This document shows, piece after piece, positions 1 through 9,185 of a DNA stretch of 64,000 nucleotides; position 1 is the stretch's first letter, and each line of letters begins with the position of its first letter. Position numbers and translations under genes: made by a program. The stretch comes from Mesorhizobium sp. CU3. Its GTDB lineage: Bacteria; Pseudomonadota; Alphaproteobacteria; Rhizobiales; Rhizobiaceae. The stretch covers positions 1-64,000 of the forward strand of contig NZ_VFWX01000012.1 in NCBI RefSeq assembly GCF_006442965.1, in the 5' to 3' direction. Under the pieces are notes generated by a model. It did not search any database. It was not told the DNA's origin and saw only the letters and a program-made list of their open reading frames with translations.

Positions 1-55
<55 letters not shown>

Positions 56-82
56 GGCTCTTTCGTTTCAGGAGCCTCCAAC

Positions 83-1273
83 ATGAACACCATGATTTCT
101 AGTGCGCGCCCCGTATCGTCCGGCTTCAAAGTCGATATCTCGCGTGGTCAACGCATTGGCCGCGTCTCGTCCGAATGGTTTTCGCGCCCGGATGATGAGC
201 GCTATCTGTCGCTTTCCGACCTCCATCGCGCCGTCAGCGGCAGAACAGAGCGTGCTCGGGTTCGAACCGTCGAAAGTGCAGAAATTCGCGTCGAGGCGAC
301 CCGCGACAATGCCCAGCGCCTTTCCCTGATTGTTCCCGGTGGCCGCGAGCCCCTGGCGCCCACACACTGGAGCTACGGTCAGCTCTGCAGCCTGGTCGGC
401 GCTCCGGCGAACTACATGCGCCAGTTGCCCGCGCCGTTGGCGGCTATCAACCTTCAGCACGGCCTCCTTAACCACGATGCCGAAATGGTCAAGACACTAG
501 AGATGGACGATGGCCGCGTTGAGCTGCGGGCGGTCACAGGCCCTGACTATGGCCGCATCTGGGACAAAGATCTTGTCGAGGCGGTGATGAGGATTGCCGG
601 CAACGGGACCGGTGACACGATCTGGAAGGTGCCGGGTGTGCTCGACTGGTCGACCATGACCCACAACCCCTTCGTGAACATCACCAAGGATACCACGACA
701 CTCTACGCCAGCGACCGCGACGTCTTTCTCTTCCTCGTCGACGACACCCACCCCATCGAGGCCGGCCGCCTGCCGAATGGAGAACCAGATCTCCACTTCC
801 GCGGATTCTATGCCTGGAACAGCGAAGTCGGGTCCAAGACGCTTGGCATCGCATCGTTCTATCTACGAGCGGTTTGTGCCAACAGGAACCTCTGGGGCAC
901 CGACAATTTCGAGGAGATCACCATCCGGCACTCGAAATTCGCGGCGCAACGTTTCGCCCATGAAGCAGCTCCGGCGCTGACAAATTTCGCCAATTCCTCA
1001 CCCGCGCCCTTCATCGCCGGCATCCGCGCGGCCCGTGAGAGAGTCGTTGCGCGAAACGAGGAAGATCGCTCGGATTTCCTGCGCAAGCGCGGCTTCTCCA
1101 AGGCCGAAACCGGAAAGATCATCGAGACAGTGCTTTGCGAAGAGGGCAGGCCGCCTGAGTCAATTTTCGACTTTGTCCAGGGCATCACCGCGCTTGCGCG
1201 TGGCAAGACGCATCAGGACACGCGGCTCGAACTCGAAGGCAAGGCGCGGAAGCTGCTGGAAAGCGCAGTCTGA
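83..1273 (+). CDS. DUF932 family plasmid/phage-type protein
   Basis: A 396-residue protein that I recognise as a DUF932 member, a family common on alphaproteobacterial plasmids and phages, usually near replication or transfer genes, with no established biochemistry. Recognisable stretches are the N-terminal YLSLSDLHRAV, the central LVGAPANYMRQLP, and VCANRNLWG near residue 265, typical of the conserved core. The ATG at 83 is preceded by GGAG at 71-74 with good spacing. It is the first gene after the C run and is followed by a small frameshifted gene on the same strand. It may work in early plasmid establishment together with the DUF1173 and strawberry-notch genes, but that is inferred only from recurrent neighbourhood. 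Confidence 0.85.
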   Translation: MNTMISSARPVSSGFKVDISRGQRIGRVSSEWFSRPDDERYLSLSDLHRAVSGRTERARVRTVESAEIRVEATRDNAQRLSLIVPGGREPLAPTHWSYGQLCSLVGAPANYMRQLPAPLAAINLQHGLLNHDAEMVKTLEMDDGRVELRAVTGPDYGRIWDKDLVEAVMRIAGNGTGDTIWKVPGVLDWSTMTHNPFVNITKDTTTLYASDRDVFLFLVDDTHPIEAGRLPNGEPDLHFRGFYAWNSEVGSKTLGIASFYLRAVCANRNLWGTDNFEEITIRHSKFAAQRFAHEAAPALTNFANSSPAPFIAGIRAARERVVARNEEDRSDFLRKRGFSKAETGKIIETVLCEEGRPPESIFDFVQGITALARGKTHQDTRLELEGKARKLLESAV

Positions 1274-1357
1274 TCTTCGTCCATCAAGCACCATCTCCCA
1301 TCGATCCTTTTCATCGCCCGGCCACCGCGCCGGGCGTCTGTCATTTTGGAGAACCCC

Positions 1358-1707
1358 GTGACATCCGATTTTCGTTTCATGATCAGGTCGCGGCGGAAGC
1401 CATCGAGAAGGTCGGCCACCTGTCCAACTCCTCGATCGACGACATTCCGAGCGAACTGGCGCAAATTGCGCAAAGCGCAGGGGCCACAAAGGTCGCGGCC
1501 GCGGCAGGCCCTCTGGAGTTGACTGAGGGACACGGAATGATCGACTATTCCCGGACGCGCTTCGATCGGCTCGGCTCCAACAAGGAATACGACGCCTATA
1601 TCGCCCGTCTCGAGGCGAGGCGGCATTTCTATGTGAACGGATGGGTGGTTCCGGAGCTGGTATACGACGCGATCAGGCGTTTATGTCGCGGGTATTCTCC
1701 GCCGTAA
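1358..1707 (+). pseudogene. Small conserved-looking gene broken by a probable 1-base frameshift
   Basis: A GTG at 1358 preceded by GGAGA (1348-1352) looks like a real start and would give VTSDFRF, but that frame stops near 1524. The next frame carries convincing protein, helical HDQVAAEAIEKVGHL and then YIARLEARRHFYVNGW, up to the stop at 1705-1707. The two frames join naturally around 1372-1380 if a single base is missing, giving a protein of about 115 residues. An intact ATG-started product could begin only at 1537, inside the second frame, which would drop the well-formed N-terminal half. I do not recognise the family. The lesion could be real or a sequencing error. Confidence 0.5.
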
Positions 1708-1882
1708 CTGCATCAGACGGCCGGAGCGCCATTGCCGCACCATTCTCGTCGCCTGTCTGCTCGGCGGCGACTTGATCGCCAGCCGCCTTCAGGTTGATCT
1801 CTCCCGAGATCGAGTGCTCTCGGCGGGCCAGGCGCCGCCGATTCTTAATCTCGACGACAAAGGGCTTTTTCTCAGGTTTCAT
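1673..1882 (-). CDS. Small basic protein of unknown function (PFVVEIK family)
   Basis: Encodes 69 residues beginning MKPEKKPFVVEIKNRRRL. The opening (K-x-PFVVEIK-x-x-RR) resembles a short, basic, uncharacterised protein that I associate with rhizobial plasmids and symbiosis islands. No Shine-Dalgarno is obvious before the ATG, and the last 35 bases overlap convergently with the broken gene on the other strand. It lies 96 bases downstream of the DUF1173 gene on the same strand and could be transcribed with it. Function unknown; the call rests on sequence character and partial family memory. Confidence 0.45.
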   Translation of the reverse strand: MKPEKKPFVVEIKNRRRLARREHSISGEINLKAAGDQVAAEQTGDENGAAMALRPSDAVTAENTRDINA

Positions 1883-1978
1883 GTCAATCCGATGAGACAG
1901 ATGGGGCTTCTGCGAGAGGCTGGAGGTGCTGTTATTCGTCTCGCTCTGTCAATGCCCGGCACGGCCTCGGGTCCCGGA

Positions 1979-3169
1979 TCAAGGAAATCGCGGAATTTCG
2001 CCTTCCGCGACCCGCCAGACCCAGGGTGTGATCTCTGGCCTCGCATTGATCATGTCGGTTAGAGCTTGTTCGTATTCCTCTCCGGCGCTCGCCGGGACGA
2101 TGAACATCGCAATCGGGGCGGGCTTTTGTTCCGGCAATGTCACCGACACGATCGGTGCATCGCGCGGCAGGTTGAAACGCAACCCTTTGACGGTCTTGCG
2201 CTTCAGGTGGCTCAGCCTTTCCAGAAGCCGCAGCTCGTGAATGTCCTCGAAGGGCAGCCAGTGTTCATTGACCACCATCAGCGCGACCTCTTCGACGGAC
2301 GCGATGCCGGCGGTTGAGACGCCGAAGGTCGCGATGACGATGAGGTGGAAGGCTTCGCTCGAGCGCCAGAGTTCGAGTTCGGTCTCATAGCGCGCTGCCA
2401 GCCGTCGCCATGCGCCATCCCCGATCATCAGCGGAAACGGCATGTGCCGCACGACGATCTTCTGGCCCACTCTAGCCGCGGTAAACTCCTTCACCTCGGC
2501 CACGATCATCATCAGCTTACGCATGCCCGAGCTGGACGGCTGGATGCCCTTGAGCGCGGCGGCGCGCCGCGCGGCGATCCCATCCTTATCATCAGGATGA
2601 AACACTTCCGGCACGAAGAGCATATCGGTAAGCGGCCCACGCCGGGCCGTCATTTGGGAGGCGGCATTGATGAGGCTGGTTCGCACCCGGCCCCAGCCGC
2701 GCCGGCCTGCCCAGGTCGAGCGCCATTCGGTCAATTCGCCTGCCTCCCACAGATAATGCAGCATTGCCCTGAGCGACAGTTTTCTGGGCTCGCTGCGAAT
2801 GCCCTGCTCCGACGTCTCAGCCGACGCGCTGGTTGCCGATCTCGCCCCACGTTTCGTCAGCGAGAAATCCAGCCTCAGGTCGGCTTTGCCGTTGGCGTCG
2901 ATCTGGATCGCGCTGCCGATCAGTGGACCCAGCCCGGAAAGCTCATAGGGCGGCTCATAGGAGGGGCAACCAGGATCGTGATCGCGCCCCGACAGCGGCA
3001 TGCGCTTGATGAGATACTGGTCTTCCAGATGCGCAATATACATGGGGACCGGCGGCTCTTTGCACATGCACATCGGGCGAAGCCGCTGCTCGTAAGCCTG
3101 CGAAAGAAGCGCCCGAAACTCCGGCGAGGATTCCTCCAGCACCCGTTCGCCGATCGTGAATGTTCGCAC
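1979..3169 (-). CDS. DUF1173 family protein
   Basis: A 396-residue DUF1173-type protein, a family confined mainly to alphaproteobacterial plasmids and genomic islands, function unknown. The N-terminal part carries a cysteine-rich segment (MCMCKEPPVPMYIAHLED, then C-x-S-Y) that could bind metal, followed by a conserved core with LRAMLHYLWEAGELTEW. The reading frame stays open upstream to 3535, but the start is placed at the GTG at 3169 because a strong AAGGAGG lies eight bases before it; the extra N-terminal sequence would be antisense to the helicase gene. An operator-like inverted repeat with promoter elements (3218-3243) sits about 50 bases upstream, between this gene and the divergent helicase gene. 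Confidence 0.8.
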   Translation of the reverse strand: MRTFTIGERVLEESSPEFRALLSQAYEQRLRPMCMCKEPPVPMYIAHLEDQYLIKRMPLSGRDHDPGCPSYEPPYELSGLGPLIGSAIQIDANGKADLRLDFSLTKRGARSATSASAETSEQGIRSEPRKLSLRAMLHYLWEAGELTEWRSTWAGRRGWGRVRTSLINAASQMTARRGPLTDMLFVPEVFHPDDKDGIAARRAAALKGIQPSSSGMRKLMMIVAEVKEFTAARVGQKIVVRHMPFPLMIGDGAWRRLAARYETELELWRSSEAFHLIVIATFGVSTAGIASVEEVALMVVNEHWLPFEDIHELRLLERLSHLKRKTVKGLRFNLPRDAPIVSVTLPEQKPAPIAMFIVPASAGEEYEQALTDMINARPEITPWVWRVAEGEIPRFP

Positions 3170-3217
3170 GTCCGTTGCCTCCTTGCTTCGGTCGAAGCCA
3201 CACGGGACAGCATCCAT

Positions 3218-3243
3218 TTTACTATCAAAAATTAGACAGTAAA
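3218..3243. promoter_or_regulatory. Operator-like inverted repeat, site A (bidirectional promoter)
   Basis: ACTATC (3221-3226), eight bases, GACAGT (3235-3240), extended on both sides by TTT/AAA so that each arm is nine bases with one mismatch. Read leftwards it gives TTTACT, 16 bases, TAAAAT, a plausible -35/-10 pair for the DUF1173 gene. Read rightwards TTTACT, 16 bases, TAAACC could serve the helicase gene. The same layout recurs at 13477, 16441 and 42448. Confidence 0.7.
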
Positions 3244-3368
3244 CCTGCAGGCCGGTCGCTGGCGCCTCGTCTTTTCGGAGAGAGAGGGAGGCCGCAAAGG
3301 GGTGGCCTGCCGGGTTTGGAGAGCGCCGGGCGGGCCGCTCCTTTCCCGCTCTCGGCAGGGTTTTCCCC

Positions 3369-6300
3369 ATGAACATGATCACATCCGGGGCCGCGGACGC
3401 GGCCGCCTCCTCGCTTACGGCAGCCGATCGCGCCGGCCGAGCAACAAAAATTCTCCATGCCAGCCATGGCCTTTTGCCGTTTCTCGTATGCGGCCGGGCC
3501 ATCGGCGCGGCCGATCTCCGCACCGTCCTGATCAACGCTTTCGGCGGCTCGGACGCCGAAGGTTTCTGGGCCTGGAAGGATGCCTATGAGGCGACAGAGG
3601 TCGCGCAGGTGTTGTTCCTGCGCAAGTTCGGCGCGGCGATTTCCGCTCGGGCGAACGCGCCGCAGACTGCACTTGCGATGCTGACCAAGGTTGCGGGGCT
3701 GATCCCGACCCACACGCGGCGCTCCGAGGAAAGCCAGCAGCTCCAGCAATTCTCCACGCCGATGCCGCTCGGCTTTGTCGCGGCCCGCGCCGCCGGGGTC
3801 GTCGCCGACGACACCGTGCTTGAACCGTCGGCAGGAACGGGCCTCATGGCGATCTTCGCCGAACTCACGCACGCGCGCCTCTCTCTCAATGAATATGCGC
3901 CGGTCCGCTCCGCGCTTCTCGAGCAGCTCTTCCCGGGGTCAATGGTGTCGCAGCATGATGCCGCGCACATCGAAGACTATCTCGACCGCTCGGTCAGCCC
4001 GACCGTCGTCCTGATGAATCCGCCGTTTTCGGCAGGCCTTCATGTCGAAGGCCGCATGACCGATGCCGCATGGCGTCATCTCGCGTCCGCCTTCGTCCGG
4101 CTTGCCCCCGGCGGTCGGCTGGTGGCGATCACCGGCTCCGGCGTTTCCCCTGACAATCTCAAATGGCGCGACGCCTTCGTCCGCCTGCAGGAGCGCGGCA
4201 CGGTCCTGTTCAGCGCCGCGATCGATGGCTCTGTCTATGCCCGACATGGCACGACGATGGAAACGCGGCTGACGGTGATCGACAAGGTCGCCGCGCCCAA
4301 TCCTGCCAAGCTGGTGGCCTCTCACGGCGTCGCTGCCGATCTGAGGACACTACTTACATGGATCTCGGACCTTCCGCCCCGCTCGCCCGCGACCGCGCCG
4401 AACTCCATCGGTGCGCTGTCGAACGGCATCCTGCGCGCCTGCGTGACCAAGATGGCCGCCCGCAAGGCCGCCGGCACCATGCGTCCCGCGGCAGCAACCG
4501 CTTCCGCAACGCGCCCTTCGCCCGTTGCTCGCGCGCCGCGTCCCGTGCCTCCGCTGCCCGTTCATTTCAACGACGAAGTCATCGAACTCTCGTACGAACT
4601 GCGCGACGCGGCGCCGAAAGCGCGTGTCGATGTCGCCGACGGCATCTACGAACCGTACCGGCTGCAGGCGATCCACATTCCCGGCGCCAAGCCACACCCG
4701 GACAAGCTGGTCGAATCTGTCGCCATGGCATCGGTCGCGCCGCCCAAGCCGACCTATCGTCCGCATCTTCCGAAGCGTGTCGTGAGCAGCGGCGATCTTT
4801 CCGATGCCCAGCTTGAAAGCGTGATCTATGCCGGCGAAGCGCACGGCGGCTATCTCGCTGGCCACTGGTCCGTCGATGCGACCTTCGACAATCTGAAAGC
4901 CGTCACGCCCGAGACCGAGGGCGCTGTCCGTTTTCGTCGTGGCTGGTTTCTCGGTGATGGCACGGGCGCCGGCAAAGGCCGCCAGGCTGCCGGGATAATT
5001 CTGGACAACTGGCTCAAGGGCCGCCGCCGCCATGTATGGATTTCGAAGTCCGAGACCCTGATCGAGGATGCGCAGCGCGACTGGGCCGCGCTCGGTCAGG
5101 AGAAGCTGCTGGTCACGCCCCTGTCACGCTTCCGGCAGGGCAAGCCGATCAACCTCGAAGAAGGGATCCTCTTCGTCACCTTCGCCACGCTGCGCACCGA
5201 CGAGCGCGAAGGCAAACGCTCGCGCGTCCAGCAGATCGTCGATTGGCTCAGCCAAGAGGAGGGGTACGCAACGACTTTCGATGGCGTCGTCATCTTCGAT
5301 GAAGGCCACGCCATGGCCAATGCCGCCGGCGGCAAGTCCGAGCGCGGCGAGAAGGCCGCCTCGCAACAGGGCCGCGCCGGCCTGCGCCTGCAACGTGCGC
5401 TCCCCGATGCCCGCGTCGTCTATGTCTCCGCGACCGGCGCGTCCGAAGTCGAGCAGCTTACCTATGCTGAACGCCTCGGCCTGTGGGGCGGCACGGACTT
5501 CCCATTCTCGACGCGGTCCGAGTTTGTCGCGGCGATCGAGGACGGCGGTGTCGCGACGATGGAAGTGCTGGCGCGCGACCTCAAGGCCATGGGTCTCTAC
5601 GCCTCGCGGTCCCTGTCATTCGAGGGTGTCGAGTACGACGTCCTCGAACACGAACTGACCGAGGAGCAGGTCCGCATCTACGATTCCTATGCCGAGGCCT
5701 ACCAGGTCATCCACAACAACCTCAACGCGGCACTCGAAGCCACCGGCATTACCAGTGCGGCCGGCAAAGGCACGCTCAACAAAAACGCCAAGGCTGCCGC
5801 CCGCTCCGCCTTCGAAAGTTCGAAGCAGCGCTTCTTCAATCACCTGCTGACCTCAATGAAGACGCCGGCGCTGATCGATGCGATGGACAAGGACGTAAAG
5901 CAGGGCCATGCGGCAATCGTCCAGATCATCTCCACCGGACAATCTCTCACCGAACGCCGGCTCGCGGAGATCCCCACCGAAGAGTGGAGCGATATCCAGG
6001 TCGACATCACACCGCGCGAGATCGTTGCGGAATTCTTGCACCATTCCTTTCCGACCCAACTCTTTGAGGAATATTCCGACGCCGAAGGCAACCTCATGTC
6101 GCGGCCGGTTTATGACACCGATGGCAACGCGGTCCTGTGTCGTGAAGCGGTCGCGCGCCGTGACGCATTGCTCGAGCGGCTCGGCAGCCTGCCCGCGATC
6201 CCGACAGCGCTCGATCAGATCGTCCAGAGGTTCGGCACGGATCGCGTTGCCGAGATCACCGGGCGAACGCGCCGCGTCGTGCGCCGCGACAATGGCGGCA

Positions 6301-7829
6301 CGATCGACCGTTTCGCCGTCGAAAGCCGGCCGGCCAGCGCCAATCTCGACGAGACCCGCGCTTTCATGGATGACGAGAAGCCGATCCTGGTCTTCTCCGA
6401 GGCTGGCGGCACGGGACGGTCCTATCATGCGGATCTCGTCGCCAAGAACCAACGCCTGCGTCTGCACAATCTCCTCGAAGCCGGCTGGCGGGCCGACATA
6501 GCGATCCAGGGGCTAGGGCGCAGCCATCGCACAAACCAGGCGCAGCCTCCGCGTTTTCGGATGGTCGCCACCAACGTCAAGGCGGAGCGCCGTTTCCTGT
6601 CGACCATCGCCCGGCGTCTCGACACGCTGGGCGCAATCACGCGCGGGCAACGTCAGACCGGCGGGCACGGGATGTTCCGCTCTGAGGACAATCTCGAATC
6701 CCAATATGCACGCGATGCGCTCAGGCAATTCTACAAGCTCATCCATCGCGGCGGGATCGCAGGCTGCTCGCTGGAAAAATTCGAGATGATCACCGGCCTG
6801 TCGCTGACCGCCGGGGAGGGCGGGCTCAAGGACGAGCTGCCGCCGATCCACACCTTCCTCAACCGCATGCTGGCGCTGACGATCCATATGCAGAACCTGC
6901 TGTTCGACGCCTTCGAGCAGCTGCTGGCTGCCCGCATCGAGGGTGCGATTGCGGCGGGTGTCTATGACAAGGGTCTGGAGACGCTTGTAGCGGACCGTAT
7001 GTCGGTGAAGCAGCGTAAGCTGGTCTACACCCATCCGGTCACCGGCGCGCAATCGCATCTGCTCACGATCGAACGCATGGATCGCAACAGGCCGATGCTG
7101 CTCTCAGAGGCCTTGCAACTTGTCGCTTGTGATCGCCAGGCGAAACTGATGATCAACGGCAAATCCGGCCGCCCAGCCGTACAGGTCCCGGCGCGCTCGG
7201 TCATGCTCGACGACGGCTCTGTTCAGCCGCGCGTCGCGCTCATCCGCCCGATGGATGAAATCCGTTTCGAGGGGCGTCAGCTAGCGGAAACGAACTGGGA
7301 GGAAGCCGACGAGCAGGTCTTTGCCGCCGCCTGGAATAACGAGGTCGCCAATCTTCCGGAGTTTTCCATCTCGACCATGCATATGGTCTCCGGTCTGCTG
7401 TTGCCGATCTGGAAACTGCTGCCGCAGGATTTCTGCCGCGTCTATCGGCTGGAGACCGATAAGGGCGAACGCATCGTCGGCCGTCTTGTCTCTCCGGAAG
7501 GTCTCGCACGGTTGTGCCAGAATTTCGGTCTTGATCGGGCCGGGGTCATAAGCCCCGGCGAGGTATGGCAGTCGCTGCTCGGTGGTTCTGCGGTCGTTGG
7601 GCTGGCCGGCAACATGACGCTGCGGCGCGTGCGGGTTATGAATGACTATCGCGTCGAGCTCACAGGCTTCAGCGACGGGATGCGCGACAGGCTAAGAGCA
7701 ATAGGCCTGTTCTCCGAAATGATCGCCTGGAAGGTCAGGTTCTTTGTTCCGACCACGGATGACGGACCGGTGATCCTGTCGCGTCTCATGGAACGACATC
7801 GCATCGTCGATGTTGCCGGTCGTGCGTGA
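3369..7829 (+). CDS. Methyltransferase / strawberry-notch-type superfamily 2 helicase fusion
   Basis: A 1486-residue protein with two enzymatic halves. Residues ~130-330 form an adenine-methyltransferase-like domain with a SAM loop EPSAGTG (from 152) and catalytic NPPF (217-220). Residues ~490-1100 form a superfamily 2 NTPase of the strawberry-notch type: Walker A GDGTGAGKGR (from 529), a DEGH box (644-647) and an arginine-finger motif GLGRSHRTNQ (from 1048). The C-terminal ~400 residues match the extended family tail. Such proteins are frequent on large conjugative plasmids, and a role in modifying or remodelling incoming plasmid DNA is likely but unproven. The gene is divergent from DUF1173, shares operator site A, and overlaps the next gene by four bases (GTGA). 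Confidence 0.88.
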   Translation: MNMITSGAADAAASSLTAADRAGRATKILHASHGLLPFLVCGRAIGAADLRTVLINAFGGSDAEGFWAWKDAYEATEVAQVLFLRKFGAAISARANAPQTALAMLTKVAGLIPTHTRRSEESQQLQQFSTPMPLGFVAARAAGVVADDTVLEPSAGTGLMAIFAELTHARLSLNEYAPVRSALLEQLFPGSMVSQHDAAHIEDYLDRSVSPTVVLMNPPFSAGLHVEGRMTDAAWRHLASAFVRLAPGGRLVAITGSGVSPDNLKWRDAFVRLQERGTVLFSAAIDGSVYARHGTTMETRLTVIDKVAAPNPAKLVASHGVAADLRTLLTWISDLPPRSPATAPNSIGALSNGILRACVTKMAARKAAGTMRPAAATASATRPSPVARAPRPVPPLPVHFNDEVIELSYELRDAAPKARVDVADGIYEPYRLQAIHIPGAKPHPDKLVESVAMASVAPPKPTYRPHLPKRVVSSGDLSDAQLESVIYAGEAHGGYLAGHWSVDATFDNLKAVTPETEGAVRFRRGWFLGDGTGAGKGRQAAGIILDNWLKGRRRHVWISKSETLIEDAQRDWAALGQEKLLVTPLSRFRQGKPINLEEGILFVTFATLRTDEREGKRSRVQQIVDWLSQEEGYATTFDGVVIFDEGHAMANAAGGKSERGEKAASQQGRAGLRLQRALPDARVVYVSATGASEVEQLTYAERLGLWGGTDFPFSTRSEFVAAIEDGGVATMEVLARDLKAMGLYASRSLSFEGVEYDVLEHELTEEQVRIYDSYAEAYQVIHNNLNAALEATGITSAAGKGTLNKNAKAAARSAFESSKQRFFNHLLTSMKTPALIDAMDKDVKQGHAAIVQIISTGQSLTERRLAEIPTEEWSDIQVDITPREIVAEFLHHSFPTQLFEEYSDAEGNLMSRPVYDTDGNAVLCREAVARRDALLERLGSLPAIPTALDQIVQRFGTDRVAEITGRTRRVVRRDNGGTIDRFAVESRPASANLDETRAFMDDEKPILVFSEAGGTGRSYHADLVAKNQRLRLHNLLEAGWRADIAIQGLGRSHRTNQAQPPRFRMVATNVKAERRFLSTIARRLDTLGAITRGQRQTGGHGMFRSEDNLESQYARDALRQFYKLIHRGGIAGCSLEKFEMITGLSLTAGEGGLKDELPPIHTFLNRMLALTIHMQNLLFDAFEQLLAARIEGAIAAGVYDKGLETLVADRMSVKQRKLVYTHPVTGAQSHLLTIERMDRNRPMLLSEALQLVACDRQAKLMINGKSGRPAVQVPARSVMLDDGSVQPRVALIRPMDEIRFEGRQLAETNWEEADEQVFAAAWNNEVANLPEFSISTMHMVSGLLLPIWKLLPQDFCRVYRLETDKGERIVGRLVSPEGLARLCQNFGLDRAGVISPGEVWQSLLGGSAVVGLAGNMTLRRVRVMNDYRVELTGFSDGMRDRLRAIGLFSEMIAWKVRFFVPTTDDGPVILSRLMERHRIVDVAGRA

Positions 7830-8860
7830 CCGCCATGTTGTCCGCCTCGCAACTGGCGGATCGTCTGGCGCACGACGCCGAGGCGGTCTGCCGCCATTAC
7901 CTCTCTGCCGGCCGTCGGGCCGGCAATTACTGGATCGTCGGCGACGTCGCCAACAACAAGGGCCGGTCGCTCTATGTGCACCTCGCTGGTCCCCGCAAAG
8001 GCCGGTGGACGGATGCCGCGGCCGGTCAGTTCGGCGACTTGCTTGATCTCGTTCGGGAAACATGCGGGCTGGTCGATTTCCAAGACGTTGCCGATGAGGC
8101 TCGGCGTTTCCTGAATGAGCCTAGGCCCAGTTCGTCGTCTCGCGCGGACGACGCCCCTCCGGTCGAAAGACCGGCTGCCGAACGTGCTCGACGGCTATTC
8201 CGCATGACGCAGGCGCTTGCCGGTACCTTGGCCGACAACTATCTGCGCCAGCGCGGCATCCTGCGGGCCTCTGTGCATCCGTCGCTGCGCTTCCACCCAT
8301 CCTGCTACTACCGGGATCTCGTGACCGGCAGGACGAGCCGCTATCCGGCGCTGATTGCAGCCGTGACTGACCGCTCCGGTGCGATCACCGGCGTGCATCG
8401 TACATGGCTGGACCCGCAGGGCGAGGGCAAAGCGAAGGTCGACGATCCCCGCCGCGCGCTCGGCGGGCTGCTCGGCAACGCCGTGCGCTTCCGCTTTCCT
8501 CTCCATGGCCCCGTGCCGGTCTTGGCTGCCGGCGAGGGACTCGAAAGCATCTTGTCGCTCTCGCACGTGATGCCGGGCATGGCCATGGTCTCGGCGCTGA
8601 CCGCCAATCACCTTGCCGCCTTCCGGCTCCCGTCACGATGCATACGCCTTTACATTGCCGCGGACGCCGATGCCGCCGGCCGGCATGGCATCGAGGGATT
8701 GAGCCGCCGCGCACAGGCGCTCGGGATCCTGCCGCTCGTGCTCACCCCGGAACTCGGCGACTTCAACGAGGACCTGCGCCGGCTCGGTCCGGATCGGCTC
8801 ACCGCGCACCTTCGAAGCCAGCTTGCCACGGAAGACGCTCAGGCCTTTCTGCCCGCGTGA
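7826..8860 (+). CDS. Toprim domain protein (plasmid primase-like)
   Basis: A 344-residue protein starting at GTG, overlapping the helicase stop by four bases and so probably translationally coupled. The N-terminal part (YWIVGDVANNKGRSLYVHL) resembles the zinc/substrate-binding region of plasmid DnaG-like proteins. The C-terminal half contains a toprim fold: the acidic glutamate in AAGEGLESILS and the later D-x-D in IAADADAAGRHG are the expected metal-binding residues. Proteins of this kind are encoded beside strawberry-notch helicases on rhizobial plasmids and may prime or process transferred single strands. Whether it has primase activity cannot be told from sequence. Confidence 0.85.
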   Translation: MTAMLSASQLADRLAHDAEAVCRHYLSAGRRAGNYWIVGDVANNKGRSLYVHLAGPRKGRWTDAAAGQFGDLLDLVRETCGLVDFQDVADEARRFLNEPRPSSSSRADDAPPVERPAAERARRLFRMTQALAGTLADNYLRQRGILRASVHPSLRFHPSCYYRDLVTGRTSRYPALIAAVTDRSGAITGVHRTWLDPQGEGKAKVDDPRRALGGLLGNAVRFRFPLHGPVPVLAAGEGLESILSLSHVMPGMAMVSALTANHLAAFRLPSRCIRLYIAADADAAGRHGIEGLSRRAQALGILPLVLTPELGDFNEDLRRLGPDRLTAHLRSQLATEDAQAFLPA

Positions 8861-9016
8861 GACGGCCATGAGGCTGGGCGAGGTAGGACGCGGCGTGGCG
8901 GGGAGGTCGGTCACTGCCGGTCGCGTTCGGTGGGCGCGCGCCCGCGGGCCTGCCGAGAGGCGACCCTTACCATCCGGCGTTCGGGCCTTCAGCGGGTCAG
9001 TCAGGTTTCTTCCCCT

Positions 9017-9108
9017 GCCGGGCCGCAGGCGGCCCGGCATTCCTCGCGGGCCAAGAAACCTTCTTGTCCCCGCCCGGCGCTGCGCTGGGCCGCGGCGCGG
9101 GCGCCGCG
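9017..9108 (+). promoter_or_regulatory. Two strong GC hairpins in the leader of the DUF2493 gene
   Basis: The 325-base gap 8861-9185 has no convincing gene, although one frame stays open through it. It contains a perfect 9-bp hairpin (9017-9025 with 9030-9038, loop CAGG) and a 7-bp hairpin (9091-9097 with 9102-9108, loop CGGG). Neither is followed by a T run, so these are more likely structured leader or RNA-processing elements than simple terminators. No regulator is identified. Confidence 0.4.
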
Positions 9109-9185
9109 GTTCCGGCCCGCCCACCGCATGGAAGGGGATCGCCGTCAGGTCGCGAGAGGCGCGGCCCAAACCGACGGAGACCAGC

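Noticed and set aside
2345..3235. 296-residue open frame on the plus strand
   Set aside because: Lies antisense to DUF1173; composition is Arg/His-rich and there is no family resemblance or ribosome site.
8823..9185. N-terminal extension of the DUF2493 gene to 8823
   Set aside because: Would overlap the toprim gene and encode low-complexity Arg/Pro sequence through two hairpins; the ATG at 9186 has a proper ribosome site.
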